Of a stretch of DNA of 64,000 bases, positions 8,170-17,331 are shown piece after piece. The notes below the pieces were generated by a model, which saw only the letters and a program-made list of their open reading frames with translations, did no database searches and had not been told where the DNA came from. Source of the stretch: an uncultured Lachnospiraceae bacterium. GTDB lineage: Bacteria; Bacillota; Clostridia; Lachnospirales; Lachnospiraceae. The translations under genes and the position numbers were made by a program. The stretch spans positions 1 through 64,000 of the forward strand of contig CANQBX010000002.1 in the NCBI GenBank assembly GCA_947589095.1. The letters are read 5' to 3'. The stretch's first letter is position 1, and each line of letters starts with the position of its first letter.

Positions 8170-10122
8170 TTACCCCCTGTATAGTTTTTCTCGTTCGTTC
8201 ATTTCAATCTCCGCGGCGGCCTCGTTGATCCGGCCGCGCAGGAAGCGGCTGACCGCCCAGTCATAGCTGTTGGCAAATTCCCTGCCGCTGTCTGTCAGGA
8301 TCGCGGCCGGCTGCGGTGCGTCCCCGCATTTTTCCGGATCCTGCCCGTCCGCTCCGGGCGCGTTTCTGCCTCTCATCCGGTCCAGATTCTCCCGGTGGTA
8401 ATCCGAGCTTCCAAAAAGCGCGTCTTTCGAGGTGGGGATAAATCCCTTCCGAAGCAGGCGGCAATAGGAAACCGCGATGGCGTCGATATTCTCCTCTCCC
8501 TGCCCGTAGGTGACGAAGGTGTCATCCTCCAGAACCTGTCTCATGGCGTTTCCCCACTCTGTCCTCGTAATGGGCCGAAGCGCCGCCGTCTTCTGCAGCG
8601 CGCGAAGCGCCAGGGACACCAGAGCATCCAGATCGGAACCGACCACGATCCTCGGGCGGCCGCCCGGGCCGGTCAGGTTCTCATTCACAAAATCCAGAAG
8701 GAAGCCGGGATCGGCGCAGTCCCCGGAAAAAATGGCCACATCGGCCGCGTCGGCCCTGCGGGCCCTGGCCGCCTCGGCGATTCTCTTTTCCATGCTCACT
8801 TTAAGGATGTCGGCGCACTCCTCGGCCGTGGGAAGATATACGGCAAACAGCGCGTCAAAACGGCCGGAGCGGAAGAATTCCTTCGGCAGCTGCCCGATGT
8901 CGTTGGCGGTGGCGAAGATAAAGCAGGGCTTCGTGTTCTCCTGCATCCAGCTCAGCATATAGCCGAACATCCGCTTAAACGAGCCATTGTCCCCGTCGCC
9001 GCTTGCCGCGCTGAACCCTTTTTCCAGCTCGTCCAGCCACAGTACGCACGGCGACACGGTCTCCGCCATCCGCAGGGCGTCCCGCATTCTCTGCTCGGAC
9101 ATTCCCTGAAACCTGTCCATCAGACTTCCCACGTCCATGCGCAGCAGTTCCAGTCCCAGCTCCTGGGCCGTGAATCTGGCCGCCGCGGATTTGCCGCACC
9201 CGGGAATGCCGCACATCAGCACGCCCTTCGGCGGCGGCGTTCCGATGCTCCGCCGGTAGGCGTTGGAGTTCTGCAGAGGCCCTTTCTGCTTCTTCAGCCA
9301 CTCCTTGTACCGCTCCATGCCGCCGATCCTGCCCCTGAGCTCGCAGTATTCCAGGATTCCGCCCTCCAGCTTCTGCTTCTTGCGCCGGCAGACGGTCTCC
9401 ACCATCAGCTCCTTTAACTGAGCCTCGTCCATCTCATCCAGACGTTTCACGGACATGATCTGCTGCATCGTGATGACAATCTCTTCCTCGGTAAAGCCCA
9501 GGAAATAGGTACACAGGCTGGAGAGCATGTCCCCTCCGGCCTGGCTGAGCCTGCCGGCGGAGACGGATTTGATGATTCCGCGTATCTCCTCCTCGTCCGG
9601 ATACGGCACGTCGATGATCTCCGTATAGGCCTGGAGCATCGGGGACACATAGGGCGTCAGGGAATACAGAATAACGACGCTGCTCTGCAGCACGTCATAC
9701 TGCCGGTGGGCGGGATTTTCCCGGTCTGTCACAAACGCCTCCAGACGCTTCATGATCCCGCCGGCATCCCCCGGTTTTTCCGGCATCTTGCAGGCCCATA
9801 TGGCCGGGCCGTGCTCGCACCGGGAATACAGATTGTCGCCTCCCCTGTATACATTGGGCACTTCGTGGTAAAAATTGACCGCATTCGGCAGCGTTCTCTC
9901 CGAAGACGTTCCCTTCTCGCCGAGAGGCCGGCTGACCCTGGCCTTGCCGTCGCAGCCGCCCTGACCGCTCACATTGACAAGCACCACCAACGGCTTGTCC
10001 TCCATGAGAACAAGCCGGTTGATAAAAATATCCGAGTCCGTCTTAATATACAGGATCGGCATTCCCGCCAGCATCGCCTCCCGGCACGCGGCGGCGACCT
10101 TTTTCAGCACACCGTCAGCCAT
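8170..10122 (-). CDS. AAA+ ATPase, Ycf46/FtsH-like
   Basis: A 650-residue protein with a canonical AAA module: Walker A GIPGCGKS at 305-312, Walker B LWLDE at 361-365, sensor-1 IFATAN (Asn407) and the RSGRFD arginine-finger motif at 418-423. The first 250 residues resemble the degenerate ATPase-like half of Ycf46 proteins (YIKTDS, SSVVILYSLTPYVSP, then an EEEI...helical lid) without a P-loop. It should be a ring-forming ATPase that remodels proteins. The start follows GGAGGAAGGGG. The neighbours - an Hsp70-like ATPase upstream, a zincin directly downstream and a VWA protein further on - fit a chaperone or disassembly machine. Confidence 0.9.
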   Translation of the reverse strand: MADGVLKKVAAACREAMLAGMPILYIKTDSDIFINRLVLMEDKPLVVLVNVSGQGGCDGKARVSRPLGEKGTSSERTLPNAVNFYHEVPNVYRGGDNLYSRCEHGPAIWACKMPEKPGDAGGIMKRLEAFVTDRENPAHRQYDVLQSSVVILYSLTPYVSPMLQAYTEIIDVPYPDEEEIRGIIKSVSAGRLSQAGGDMLSSLCTYFLGFTEEEIVITMQQIMSVKRLDEMDEAQLKELMVETVCRRKKQKLEGGILEYCELRGRIGGMERYKEWLKKQKGPLQNSNAYRRSIGTPPPKGVLMCGIPGCGKSAAARFTAQELGLELLRMDVGSLMDRFQGMSEQRMRDALRMAETVSPCVLWLDELEKGFSAASGDGDNGSFKRMFGYMLSWMQENTKPCFIFATANDIGQLPKEFFRSGRFDALFAVYLPTAEECADILKVSMEKRIAEAARARRADAADVAIFSGDCADPGFLLDFVNENLTGPGGRPRIVVGSDLDALVSLALRALQKTAALRPITRTEWGNAMRQVLEDDTFVTYGQGEENIDAIAVSYCRLLRKGFIPTSKDALFGSSDYHRENLDRMRGRNAPGADGQDPEKCGDAPQPAAILTDSGREFANSYDWAVSRFLRGRINEAAAEIEMNEREKLYRG

Positions 10123-10168
10123 TGCAATCCCCTTCCTCCGTCAGCGCCGGAGCGGATATCCCGCGCCG

Positions 10169-12301
10169 TCATACGGAAAACTGCCTGAGCGTCACGATAT
10201 CGACCGCTGTGGTGACCGTCTCGTCGATCAGATCTTCAAAGCCTTGGGTGACATCGTCCAGACTCTTTACGAACGTTTCCATCATCTCGTTCTTGGCTTT
10301 CGTCTCCGAGAGGGCTTCCGGCATCTGCTCTGCCACACGCTTCCTCGTATCCTTGCTCCGCTTCTTCTTCATATTCGTATCCCGCCAGAGATCATCCGCG
10401 ACCATGCTGTAGATCCACGCCACCAGAACCGAGATGCCGAACGTCTCCAGCGCAAGGGACACGGCAATGATCCAGGCTGCCGCCTGCAGTATCTGATTGA
10501 TCTGCTGCCGAATCAGCGTTGAGAAATCCATCGTCGCGAAAACAGAGTCGATGTTAAGGGCCCCCACATTGAGCTTGTCCGACTGCAGCTGCCTCCACAC
10601 GTCGGCAGGAATTATAAGGCTCTCGGCAGCCCTTGAGGTATAGAGACTCTTTACCTGGCTGTTGACCGCCTCCTCGATTGCGGCGGAAAGCCGCTCCTTC
10701 CATTTCTTTATCTCATCTGTGCAGACGTCCTTCATCCTCTGTTCCGTTTCAGGCGTGCCCGCCGCTTCCTTAATAATCGTCTTCAGATCTTCTCCCGTCA
10801 GATAGTCCCGCTCATCCTTCGCCCACAAATCCGCGGCGCCGATGAATATCTCCTGCATGATAGGATACATTCTCTCGGCCATGGCCTGCTTAAGCTTATC
10901 GGGCGCGCAGTCCTCCTTTTCCAGCACAGCCTGCTTTGCGGCTGCGATACACGACTCTCGGTTCTCATCCGAGATTTCCACCCAGGCAAGCCCCTGGGAT
11001 ACGGTGTAGGACGGGTCGCTTCCGCAGATGATGGCGGTCTTCTTCCCATTTTCGGAAAATACCTCCCTGCACAGCTCTGCGATGAAATCCATCTTGCTGG
11101 CGCCGCCGGTCAGAACGACGGTATCCACGCCGCAGGAATACGTCTTCTTCCTGCCGTCCGCTTCCACCGCGGTATAAGAAGATTCCCTCACCTGCCTCTC
11201 CGCCTCCCGGAAAAACGCCCTGCACAGCTCCTTCCAGCTGCCGGTTCTGACCCGGGAAACGTCATCGCTGCATCGGACGGAAAATGTCATTTCACCGGCC
11301 ACTCTATCCATAAAACTGCTGTCAATGTCCATGACGGGACTGACGCCCTTGCAGAAAGAGAACAGCTCCTCATGGCTTTCTCCGCCGTACTGGCCGCTGT
11401 AATAAGCCTCCTTGCAGCGGCGCATTTTCTCCATGACCTCCATAAATGCCGCCCGGTCGCTGCCGGGGCTGAAGGGAATATTCGCGGTCTTCGCCTTGAT
11501 CTCCGCCTGCCTGGACGCCTCCAGCGCCATATTGTACTCGATCTGGTGAGCCCCCAACGTCCAGCTGAATTCAATGATCCTGCGGCCCAGAAGCATATAG
11601 GTGCAGTCGGCGGTAGAGGAGCCGAAATCAAACACGATGGCGCCTTTTTCGGCGGAAATATTGTCGCCGCTCCCTTCGATGCCGCTGAACATCGCGGCCC
11701 GGGACTCCGGCACGATCCTGACGCTTCGCGTGCCCGTAGCCAGCTTCACCAGCTGCGCGTACTCCTGCTCCGCCTTCTCGGAGGTCCAGTCGGAGGTGGT
11801 GGGACAGCCCACTAAAAGGCAGGCGTCCTGCCGGCGGAGCGAACCGAGCTCATCTTTGTTGTACCGGAAAATATTTCTGACAATGGCATAGGCAAAACAG
11901 CCCATCAGGATGCCGTGGGTGATTCCGTTTTTCTTTGCGGCTGCGCTGTTCCCGCAGGCGCTGTCAAAATCCGCCGGTTTGACTTTAAAATAGGCGAATT
12001 TCTCGCCGCCGGCGACCCGCTCAGGAAGAGCGCTTCCGATCCGCAGCTCCTCCCCTGTCTCCTGCTCCATCCGCGAGAGAATGCCGTAGGTGGCCCGGCG
12101 GCTTCCGCCTGCCGGCAGCTCCTTTCCCAGAAAATCCATCTGACGGTCGGTCAGAATCAGCTGCGTGAGCGTGATATTCCGAATCTCTTCCACATTCAGC
12201 CGCTTCGCGCTGCATTTTACCTCCTCTGTGCCCGTAATCTCAGGCGCGGAGGCAGAAGACTGGTTATGCCCGATATCAAGGCATATCGCGTAGATTGCCA
12301 T
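10169..12301 (-). CDS. Hsp70/actin-fold ATPase with C-terminal membrane segment
   Basis: A 710-residue protein with the actin/Hsp70 nucleotide-binding pattern: phosphate-1 loop ICLDIGHNQSSA (6-17), phosphate-2 loop VFDFGSSTADCTY (223-235) and adenosine motif VVLTGGASKM (395-404). The normal DnaK substrate domain is absent. Instead residues about 450-600 are helical, followed by a hydrophobic stretch at about 600-634 (AAAWIIAVSLALETFGI...LVAWIYSMVA) and a basic, then coiled, tail. I infer a membrane-attached ATP-switch protein. AAGGAGGG precedes the ATG at 12301. It is the largest member of the upstream half-operon, and its pairing with AAA+ and VWA genes is notable. Confidence 0.86.
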   Translation of the reverse strand: MAIYAICLDIGHNQSSASAPEITGTEEVKCSAKRLNVEEIRNITLTQLILTDRQMDFLGKELPAGGSRRATYGILSRMEQETGEELRIGSALPERVAGGEKFAYFKVKPADFDSACGNSAAAKKNGITHGILMGCFAYAIVRNIFRYNKDELGSLRRQDACLLVGCPTTSDWTSEKAEQEYAQLVKLATGTRSVRIVPESRAAMFSGIEGSGDNISAEKGAIVFDFGSSTADCTYMLLGRRIIEFSWTLGAHQIEYNMALEASRQAEIKAKTANIPFSPGSDRAAFMEVMEKMRRCKEAYYSGQYGGESHEELFSFCKGVSPVMDIDSSFMDRVAGEMTFSVRCSDDVSRVRTGSWKELCRAFFREAERQVRESSYTAVEADGRKKTYSCGVDTVVLTGGASKMDFIAELCREVFSENGKKTAIICGSDPSYTVSQGLAWVEISDENRESCIAAAKQAVLEKEDCAPDKLKQAMAERMYPIMQEIFIGAADLWAKDERDYLTGEDLKTIIKEAAGTPETEQRMKDVCTDEIKKWKERLSAAIEEAVNSQVKSLYTSRAAESLIIPADVWRQLQSDKLNVGALNIDSVFATMDFSTLIRQQINQILQAAAWIIAVSLALETFGISVLVAWIYSMVADDLWRDTNMKKKRSKDTRKRVAEQMPEALSETKAKNEMMETFVKSLDDVTQGFEDLIDETVTTAVDIVTLRQFSV

Positions 12302-12348
12302 CGTATTGCCCTCCTTTTATGTTTTGTACTCCCATCATTCCCTCTGAC

Positions 12349-13350
12349 TTATCCGGCGCTGCCCCTGGCAGGCAGATGAGCCGTCAGCTCTTCCGTCTGC
12401 GTCCGGTAGTACTCCCCCACTTCCCCGGCAGTCATACCGGCCATCCCGCAGGACGGCGAGTCCGGGTCGAAGGTGCTAAACCACGCTTCCGTCAGATATT
12501 TCGCTATAAAATCGTACAGGACACTTCCCCTGCGGATATTGGCGTCCATGGCGTCCATCCGGATGCGGAGCCCCGCGCAGAGCTGGTCAATCTCCTCAGC
12601 GGCAGCGGCCGGATCGCTGCGAAGAAGGTCCGCGGCCTGAAATACCTCCCCGAACCGGCGCCACTGGGACTGGGTCATGGGCTTGCCCGCCCGCATATCT
12701 TCCAGAAGCTTTCTTCCGTCGTACCATCGTTTGGGGAGGTCGCAGACAGCCGCCACGTGCTGGCATTCCTCCCCGATGAACCTGGCATTTCCCTCCGCTC
12801 CCCGGGGAATCTCCGCAGAAGCGTCCAATATCCGCTTCCGGCCGACCACAAGCTTTTCTGTCTCGCTGCGCAGATAGAACATATGGCTGTTGTAGCCCAG
12901 CCTGCAGGCCTCTCTTCCGTCAGAAAAACCTTCTGCCTCATCGGCAAACCGCCGCTGCTCCCCGATCAGATCGCGGATGCCTCCGCTCTGGTCAAATGCG
13001 GCGATAACCGCCTTGGCCGCCTCATTCTGCGGTGCCCGCCCCGCCATACCGGCCCACAGCCGGTAACCGTTCTCCAGCGCTTCGCTGAGCCGGGCCATAA
13101 GGCTCCCGGGCCTGCGAAGGTTCAGGCTCAGAAAATCCTCCATATACTCCAGCTGTTCCGAAAGCTGGGCGATCTCCTGCCGCCCGGCCGCCGCTGGTCC
13201 TTTCTCCCGCAGAGTGCCGCTTCTGCCCTTAAGGGAATTCAGCCGGCCTATATATCTGTTCAAAAAATCTGCCTCCCTTCCATTGGACTGCGTCCTGAAT
13301 GCGGCATTCTGTGCCGGCAGCGGTTCGTTTTCCGACACATTTTTCCTCAC
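12349..13350 (-). CDS. Unknown helical protein
   Basis: A 333-residue protein without a recognised domain. It is rich in Ala, Glu, Arg and Leu and almost entirely helical by composition (QEIAQLSEQLEYMEDFLSLNL, AAAAEEIDQLCAGLRIRMDAMD), so a coiled or bundle protein is likely. The annotated start is GTG 13350 but no strong ribosome-binding site precedes it; a second GTG lies four codons downstream. The frame is open back to the stop of the upstream gene, so the start is uncertain. It lies between two other orphans and the Hsp70-like gene, presumably as a partner of that ATPase. Confidence 0.78.
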   Translation of the reverse strand: MRKNVSENEPLPAQNAAFRTQSNGREADFLNRYIGRLNSLKGRSGTLREKGPAAAGRQEIAQLSEQLEYMEDFLSLNLRRPGSLMARLSEALENGYRLWAGMAGRAPQNEAAKAVIAAFDQSGGIRDLIGEQRRFADEAEGFSDGREACRLGYNSHMFYLRSETEKLVVGRKRILDASAEIPRGAEGNARFIGEECQHVAAVCDLPKRWYDGRKLLEDMRAGKPMTQSQWRRFGEVFQAADLLRSDPAAAAEEIDQLCAGLRIRMDAMDANIRRGSVLYDFIAKYLTEAWFSTFDPDSPSCGMAGMTAGEVGEYYRTQTEELTAHLPARGSAG

Positions 13351-13388
13351 GGGACGCCAGACGCCGCAGCTTTTACAAAAACCGGCTC

Positions 13389-14693
13389 CTATGTGAACCG
13401 GATGCCCTTACCGCCGCCTTCCGTATTTTCCAGGGTAAATCCGCCGCCGAATGCCGCGCGGCACCTGCCCCCGCTGAAAAGAACCGCGGCGCTCCTGCCG
13501 CTTAAAGATAAAGCGCACTCGCCCGCGTCCTTCTCTCCCAGTACCTTAAGGCCGAAGCCCTGCCCCCTGCCGCTTAAGGACAACACGCCCGTTCTCGGCG
13601 GCACGTCTCCGCCGGCGGCCGTCGTTCCATCCTCTAAAAGCACCTCAAAACCGCCCTCGGTCACCCGGACCTCCACGGCCGGTTTCGTGATGCTCTCAAG
13701 CACAAACCGGTTGAAAGAATCCTCCGCGTCCCGGAAAAAGGCGAAATTCAGCCGTCCGTTCTGTATAAACAGCATCCCTCTTCCGCCGCTTCCGGCGGAC
13801 ATGGAAGTGACGCCGTCCTCCCTCAGCTCCCATTCCTCGCCGTTTTGGGGCTTTATGCGTATCGTCTGCCCCGAATAACCGGCCCGAAAGGCGCACAGGT
13901 CGTCGCTGACGCACAGGGACGGAAGGAAGCAGATGATCCTGTCTCCCACGGCGCTGCAGTACCGGTATTCGCCCGGCGCAAGCTTCTGCGTCAGCACCGG
14001 CGAAGAGGCGCCGTCAGGCCACAGTTCCACCGTGGCAAATTTCCCGCTGCGGCCTGCCTTGGCGGCAATCCGCACCGTCCGTATACGCTCCCCCGGCTTG
14101 AGGGCACCGCCGCCGCGGCAGAGAAACCGATACGGAATTTTAGACACGGCAAGAGGGGCTTCGTCCACATAGCCGAAGCCCTCCGGCCGGCTCGGGATGT
14201 CATTTTCCTGCCACTCCCCGGACCGGACCGTCCTGGCGTCCACCTCGGAAAGCTCGCTTATGGCCAGCATAAGCACGGCTCTCACCGCATCCTGTACGCC
14301 TCCCCGGATGATCGCCTCCAGCTTCTCATACAGAAATCCGTGGGCCGCCTCCCCGGCGATGTCCTGCACCGCGGCGCCGGCTTCTTCCCCGGCAGACTCC
14401 CGCTGCGGCACAAGCTCCTTTAACAGCGCATCGAGAAGCCGGGCCGGCGCCGTTTGGCCGGGCCACTGGCTTCTCCCAAGCAGGCTGTACCAGAATTCCT
14501 TCGTCACATACCGGGCTATATACAGCTCCTTCGTATCGGAATCGGTATAGCAGATTCCCAGCGGCACACAGTGTACCGCCGCGAACCGCCGGAAATCTGC
14601 AAGCTGGCCATAAAGCTCTGCCGGTGAAAAATTTTCCCGCAGATCCATAAAATTCAGGATCCGCTCTCCGTTTATCCTAAGAAGCGTTCTCAT
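13389..14693 (-). CDS. Unknown protein with beta-rich C-terminal half
   Basis: A 434-residue protein I do not recognise. Residues 1-170 are mixed alpha/beta and helical (ELYGQLADFRRFAAVHC, DAVRAVLMLAISELSEV). The remainder is Gly-rich and beta-strand-rich with short alternating strands (FATVELWPDG, GFEVLLEDGT, SGRSAAVLF), reminiscent of jelly-roll or FHA-like sandwiches but without a firm match. There is no signal peptide. GGAGATTCC precedes the ATG at 14693, and the gene lies 17 bases behind the membrane-protein gene, so it belongs to the same operon. Confidence 0.78.
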   Translation of the reverse strand: MRTLLRINGERILNFMDLRENFSPAELYGQLADFRRFAAVHCVPLGICYTDSDTKELYIARYVTKEFWYSLLGRSQWPGQTAPARLLDALLKELVPQRESAGEEAGAAVQDIAGEAAHGFLYEKLEAIIRGGVQDAVRAVLMLAISELSEVDARTVRSGEWQENDIPSRPEGFGYVDEAPLAVSKIPYRFLCRGGGALKPGERIRTVRIAAKAGRSGKFATVELWPDGASSPVLTQKLAPGEYRYCSAVGDRIICFLPSLCVSDDLCAFRAGYSGQTIRIKPQNGEEWELREDGVTSMSAGSGGRGMLFIQNGRLNFAFFRDAEDSFNRFVLESITKPAVEVRVTEGGFEVLLEDGTTAAGGDVPPRTGVLSLSGRGQGFGLKVLGEKDAGECALSLSGRSAAVLFSGGRCRAAFGGGFTLENTEGGGKGIRFT

Positions 14694-14710
14694 ATGGAAT
14701 CTCCGTTATC

Positions 14711-15850
14711 TCATTCCTGGGCCGGGGCCGCGACGATCTCCTCCTCATCCTCCACCGTCTCCGTCTTCTGGCCGGTATGGACAAATGAGCGGAGCTTCTC
14801 CAGCATATCCGCCGCGAGCGCGGTAACCTTCGGGATTATGTTCCGGTCTGCATATTCGGCGGCCGTCCTGGCGCCCTGCATCACGGTCCTTACGGCGGCT
14901 ACCGAGAATTTCACAATGGCCTCGGCAAGCTTCGCCCATTCATCGGCGGCGACCAGAAATGCCTTCGCCGTCAGGACTCCCACCATGAACGCGGCGGGAA
15001 TGGCCAGAATAACGGAAAATACGGAGACCGCGCTGATCGCCGCAAAGGCAGCCGTAATGCAGAGATTCGCCAGCAAAACGACGCCCAGCACGGTCAGGGC
15101 CGCAACGGCCAGATCAACGGCCATGGAACCGTTCCCGACGGCCTCAAGGATCCGCGCCTGCTCGATCTGAGCGCAGACAACAGCGGCCACCTGAGCGGCG
15201 CCCATGTTCACAGGCATATCTTCATACACGCCGCTGATAATATCGGTATAGGCCAGCATGGAGAGGATGGCCCTGTACTCCACATCATGGCTTCCGATGT
15301 CAATGAGGAGCCCCGCGGCCTCCTCGGCGGTATCCATACCGGCAAGCGCCTCCGCCTGCTCCGCCAGAGAGCCCAGCAGCACGCCCGAATTCATCAGGGC
15401 TTCCTTCGCCTGGGCGCGCAGCTTCTCCTCCAGCTCCGGCGTCGCCTCGCCCTCCGGGACAGACAGTGCGCCAAGCTCCGCGATAACCGCCTCCCGGTCC
15501 ACCGCTTCGCCGCCTGCCGCGCTGGCCGCGGCCGCAATACCGGCGCTGAGCTTCAGCCAGTATTCGCATCTCTCCGCACAGCTTCTGTCTCCGTCAATCC
15601 GCTTCATCAGCTTGTCCACATACCGGTCCACATCCGTCCTGGCCTCGGCATAATCGGCGTCAAACCCGCGGACGCTTTTCAGGATCGTATCCGCGATGAG
15701 AAGTCCCTGCTTCTCGGTCTTGTCGTCAAGATTCTCCACATAGATCCGCGCCAGCACGGTACGGACGTCTTCTCCGCCCTCAAGCGCGGCGATGTAGGCT
15801 GTCTCCCTGTTCTTCAGTCCTTCAAGCTGCTCGTTCGTAAGATTCTTCAT
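14711..15850 (-). CDS. Membrane protein of unknown family
   Basis: A 379-residue, mostly helical protein. Two long hydrophobic segments lie at about 245-300 (DLAVAALTVLGVVLLANLCI, then AISAVSVFSVILAIPAAFMV), after a soluble N-terminal domain rich in Glu and Ala and before an acidic tail. It is probably an integral membrane component that could hold the Hsp70/AAA machinery at the membrane. It is the first gene after the shared 25-bp regulatory element, with AAGGAGG a few bases before the ATG at 15850. Confidence 0.8.
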   Translation of the reverse strand: MKNLTNEQLEGLKNRETAYIAALEGGEDVRTVLARIYVENLDDKTEKQGLLIADTILKSVRGFDADYAEARTDVDRYVDKLMKRIDGDRSCAERCEYWLKLSAGIAAAASAAGGEAVDREAVIAELGALSVPEGEATPELEEKLRAQAKEALMNSGVLLGSLAEQAEALAGMDTAEEAAGLLIDIGSHDVEYRAILSMLAYTDIISGVYEDMPVNMGAAQVAAVVCAQIEQARILEAVGNGSMAVDLAVAALTVLGVVLLANLCITAAFAAISAVSVFSVILAIPAAFMVGVLTAKAFLVAADEWAKLAEAIVKFSVAAVRTVMQGARTAAEYADRNIIPKVTALAADMLEKLRSFVHTGQKTETVEDEEEIVAAPAQE

Positions 15851-15894
15851 TCTTTTTTCCTCCTTAATGACCGCCGGTCTCCGGCTTTGTTATG

Positions 15895-15950
15895 GATATA
15901 CCTTATCACTTTCCCGGCCGCATTTCATCATGCCGCCGGCAGAAGTTTTG
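15895..15950 (-). promoter_or_regulatory. Second copy of the 25-bp cluster element
   Basis: Positions 15923-15947 repeat the 7059-7083 element with one mismatch in 25 bases. On the minus strand the same ATGAAA hexamer is followed 17 bases later by TAAGGT, a weak -10, with TATAT three bases beyond. A promoter here would serve the 14711-15850 gene and the Hsp70/AAA+ block. The conserved core and the equal offset from -10 are the evidence; the regulator is unknown, though the two HTH-like proteins at 16-17.3 kb are candidates. Confidence 0.58.
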
Positions 15951-16004
15951 CGGCTCCGACCGTTTGTCTCTCCCTTCCGCCCCCGTCCGCCGCAGGAAGA
16001 AAAT

Positions 16005-16583
16005 CTATATCCTGCTGTCCTTTTTCCGGGCGGAAGAACCGGGAATCTCGTAGATGCTCACAAAGGATCTTTTGCCGTTTAAGCTGTAATAATCAAGAAT
16101 TTCCACCGCGTCGTCCACAGTGATATCAAACCCTGCCTTCCGCACGTCGATCATGGCCAGCACAACCTGGTCCTGGGGATCGCTCTGGTCAAAACCGCTC
16201 CGCCCTTTCCGAAGAAGCCGGACAGCCTCGTCCTCATCCAGCTTTAAGGCGATAATCAGCTTCAGAATCGTCTTCTTGCTGGTGGCCACAAGCCCCCATT
16301 TCATCTCGCTCCAGGTGGATTTGTCAATATAGGCGTAACTGTAGAATCTCGCCTCCCGGACCGTCCCGTTCTTCCGCAAAAACCGCGGATCGCCAAGACG
16401 CAGGATATACGCGGTCACATCGTCATAGAGCGCCGAATTTTTCCCTTCCGTTTTCACGTCGGAATACTCTTTTATCTTCTCATCGATGCCCGCAAGCAGC
16501 GACCGGGAAACCTTGTCCGCCGCCGCTGCTCCCCGCCTGGCGATGGACTCATCAAGCAGAATTTTTATCCGAAGATCTTTCAA
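16005..16583 (-). CDS. Probable HTH protein, TTG start
   Basis: A 192-residue protein starting at TTG 16583, well placed behind GGGGGAG. The middle and C-terminal part (about 85-175) has the pattern TWSEMKWGLVATSKKTILKLIIALKLDEDEAVRLL, then a Phe and DQVVLAMIDV, which matches a helix-turn-helix-like module found at the C-terminus of many Firmicutes signalling and conflict proteins. Its residues TSKKTILKL would be the recognition-helix region. I infer nucleic-acid binding or a protein-interaction adaptor. The gene is transcribed toward the Hsp70/AAA+ block, divergent from the XRE regulator at 16826. Confidence 0.75.
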   Translation of the reverse strand: MKDLRIKILLDESIARRGAAAADKVSRSLLAGIDEKIKEYSDVKTEGKNSALYDDVTAYILRLGDPRFLRKNGTVREARFYSYAYIDKSTWSEMKWGLVATSKKTILKLIIALKLDEDEAVRLLRKGRSGFDQSDPQDQVVLAMIDVRKAGFDITVDDAVEILDYYSLNGKRSFVSIYEIPGSSARKKDSRI

Positions 16584-16699
16584 GCTTTCTCCCCCTTTTC
16601 CGATACCGAAAACAGCTGCTTACTGTTTTTACGATAACACATCGCTCTTATATTTTGGTGTTCTGACAGAAGACTTTTTCATCTCCCGCGGATATAAGA

Positions 16700-16728
16700 T
16701 TGTTTTTTGAAACATTCTATTATATACT
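16700..16728 (+). promoter_or_regulatory. Sigma-A promoter for the XRE regulator
   Basis: TTGTTT (16700-16705) and TATACT (16723-16728) are separated by 17 bases in an AT-rich divergent intergenic region. The predicted start near 16735 leaves a leader of about 90 bases ending in AAGGAGG before the ATG at 16826. The 240-bp gap between 16584 and 16825 holds no other gene that I can support. Confidence 0.6.
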
Positions 16729-16825
16729 GAAAATACCAGACAAAACTGCGGGCGGAACGCCGTCTGCGGATGAAATTGGCTGCGATCGTCAAATCATATG
16801 GAAAATTTACAAGGAGGTACACCGG

Positions 16826-17272
16826 ATGAACGAACAGAAGAAACGCCTGACCACCACGCAGCTTTTGTCGCTTATCCGGCGGTCCAAACATTTTACGGTC
16901 GTGGAGAATGCCCTGGGAAATATGGAACAGCCCCCGGATTTCTGCCAGTATCTGTATGAGCTCATGGAGCATCACCAGGTCAACGCGAAGGAAGTGATCC
17001 GGCGAAGCGGCATCGAGCGTTCCTATTTCTACCATATCCTGAGCGGTCAGAAGACGCCCTCCAGGAATATGCTTCTGCGGATCAGCCTCTGTATCGACGC
17101 CAGCCTTTCAGAGACCAACCAGCTGCTGCGGCTGGCCGCCCTCGGTTCCCTCTACGCTAAGGTGCGGCGGGACGCGGGAATCATTTTCTGCATTGAGAAC
17201 GGATATACGATGCGGCAGACCAATGAATTCTTAAAGGAACTGAACGAAGCGCCGCTTTACCAGGATGAATAA
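16826..17272 (+). CDS. XRE-like HTH regulator
   Basis: A 148-residue protein. Residues about 38-100 form a lambda-repressor-like HTH (FCQYLYELMEHHQVNAKEVIRRSGIERSYFYHILSGQKTPSRNMLLRI in outline), with SYFYHILSGQKTPSR as the recognition helix and turn. It is followed by the family's typical tail SETNQLLRLAALGSLYAKVRRDAGIIF. I chose ATG 16826, directly behind AAGGAGG, over the longer open frame to 16700. It is 59 bases before the receptor-kinase gene and probably in its operon. It is the best candidate for control of the divergent cluster. Confidence 0.87.
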   Translation: MNEQKKRLTTTQLLSLIRRSKHFTVVENALGNMEQPPDFCQYLYELMEHHQVNAKEVIRRSGIERSYFYHILSGQKTPSRNMLLRISLCIDASLSETNQLLRLAALGSLYAKVRRDAGIIFCIENGYTMRQTNEFLKELNEAPLYQDE

Positions 17273-17331
17273 GGCGCGCCGGGACGCGGCGGATGCGATC
17301 TGCCGGTACGGCAACAGGAGATTGAGATTGT

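Noticed and set aside
12295-13878. Long plus-strand open frame of 527 codons
   Set aside because: It lies opposite two minus-strand genes, has no ribosome-binding site and reads as Arg/Pro/Ser-rich antisense of GC-rich coding DNA.
145-16583. Tellurium-resistance (Ter) type stress operon
   Set aside because: No TerD, TerC or TerB-like domain was found; VWA plus AAA+ alone does not identify Ter.
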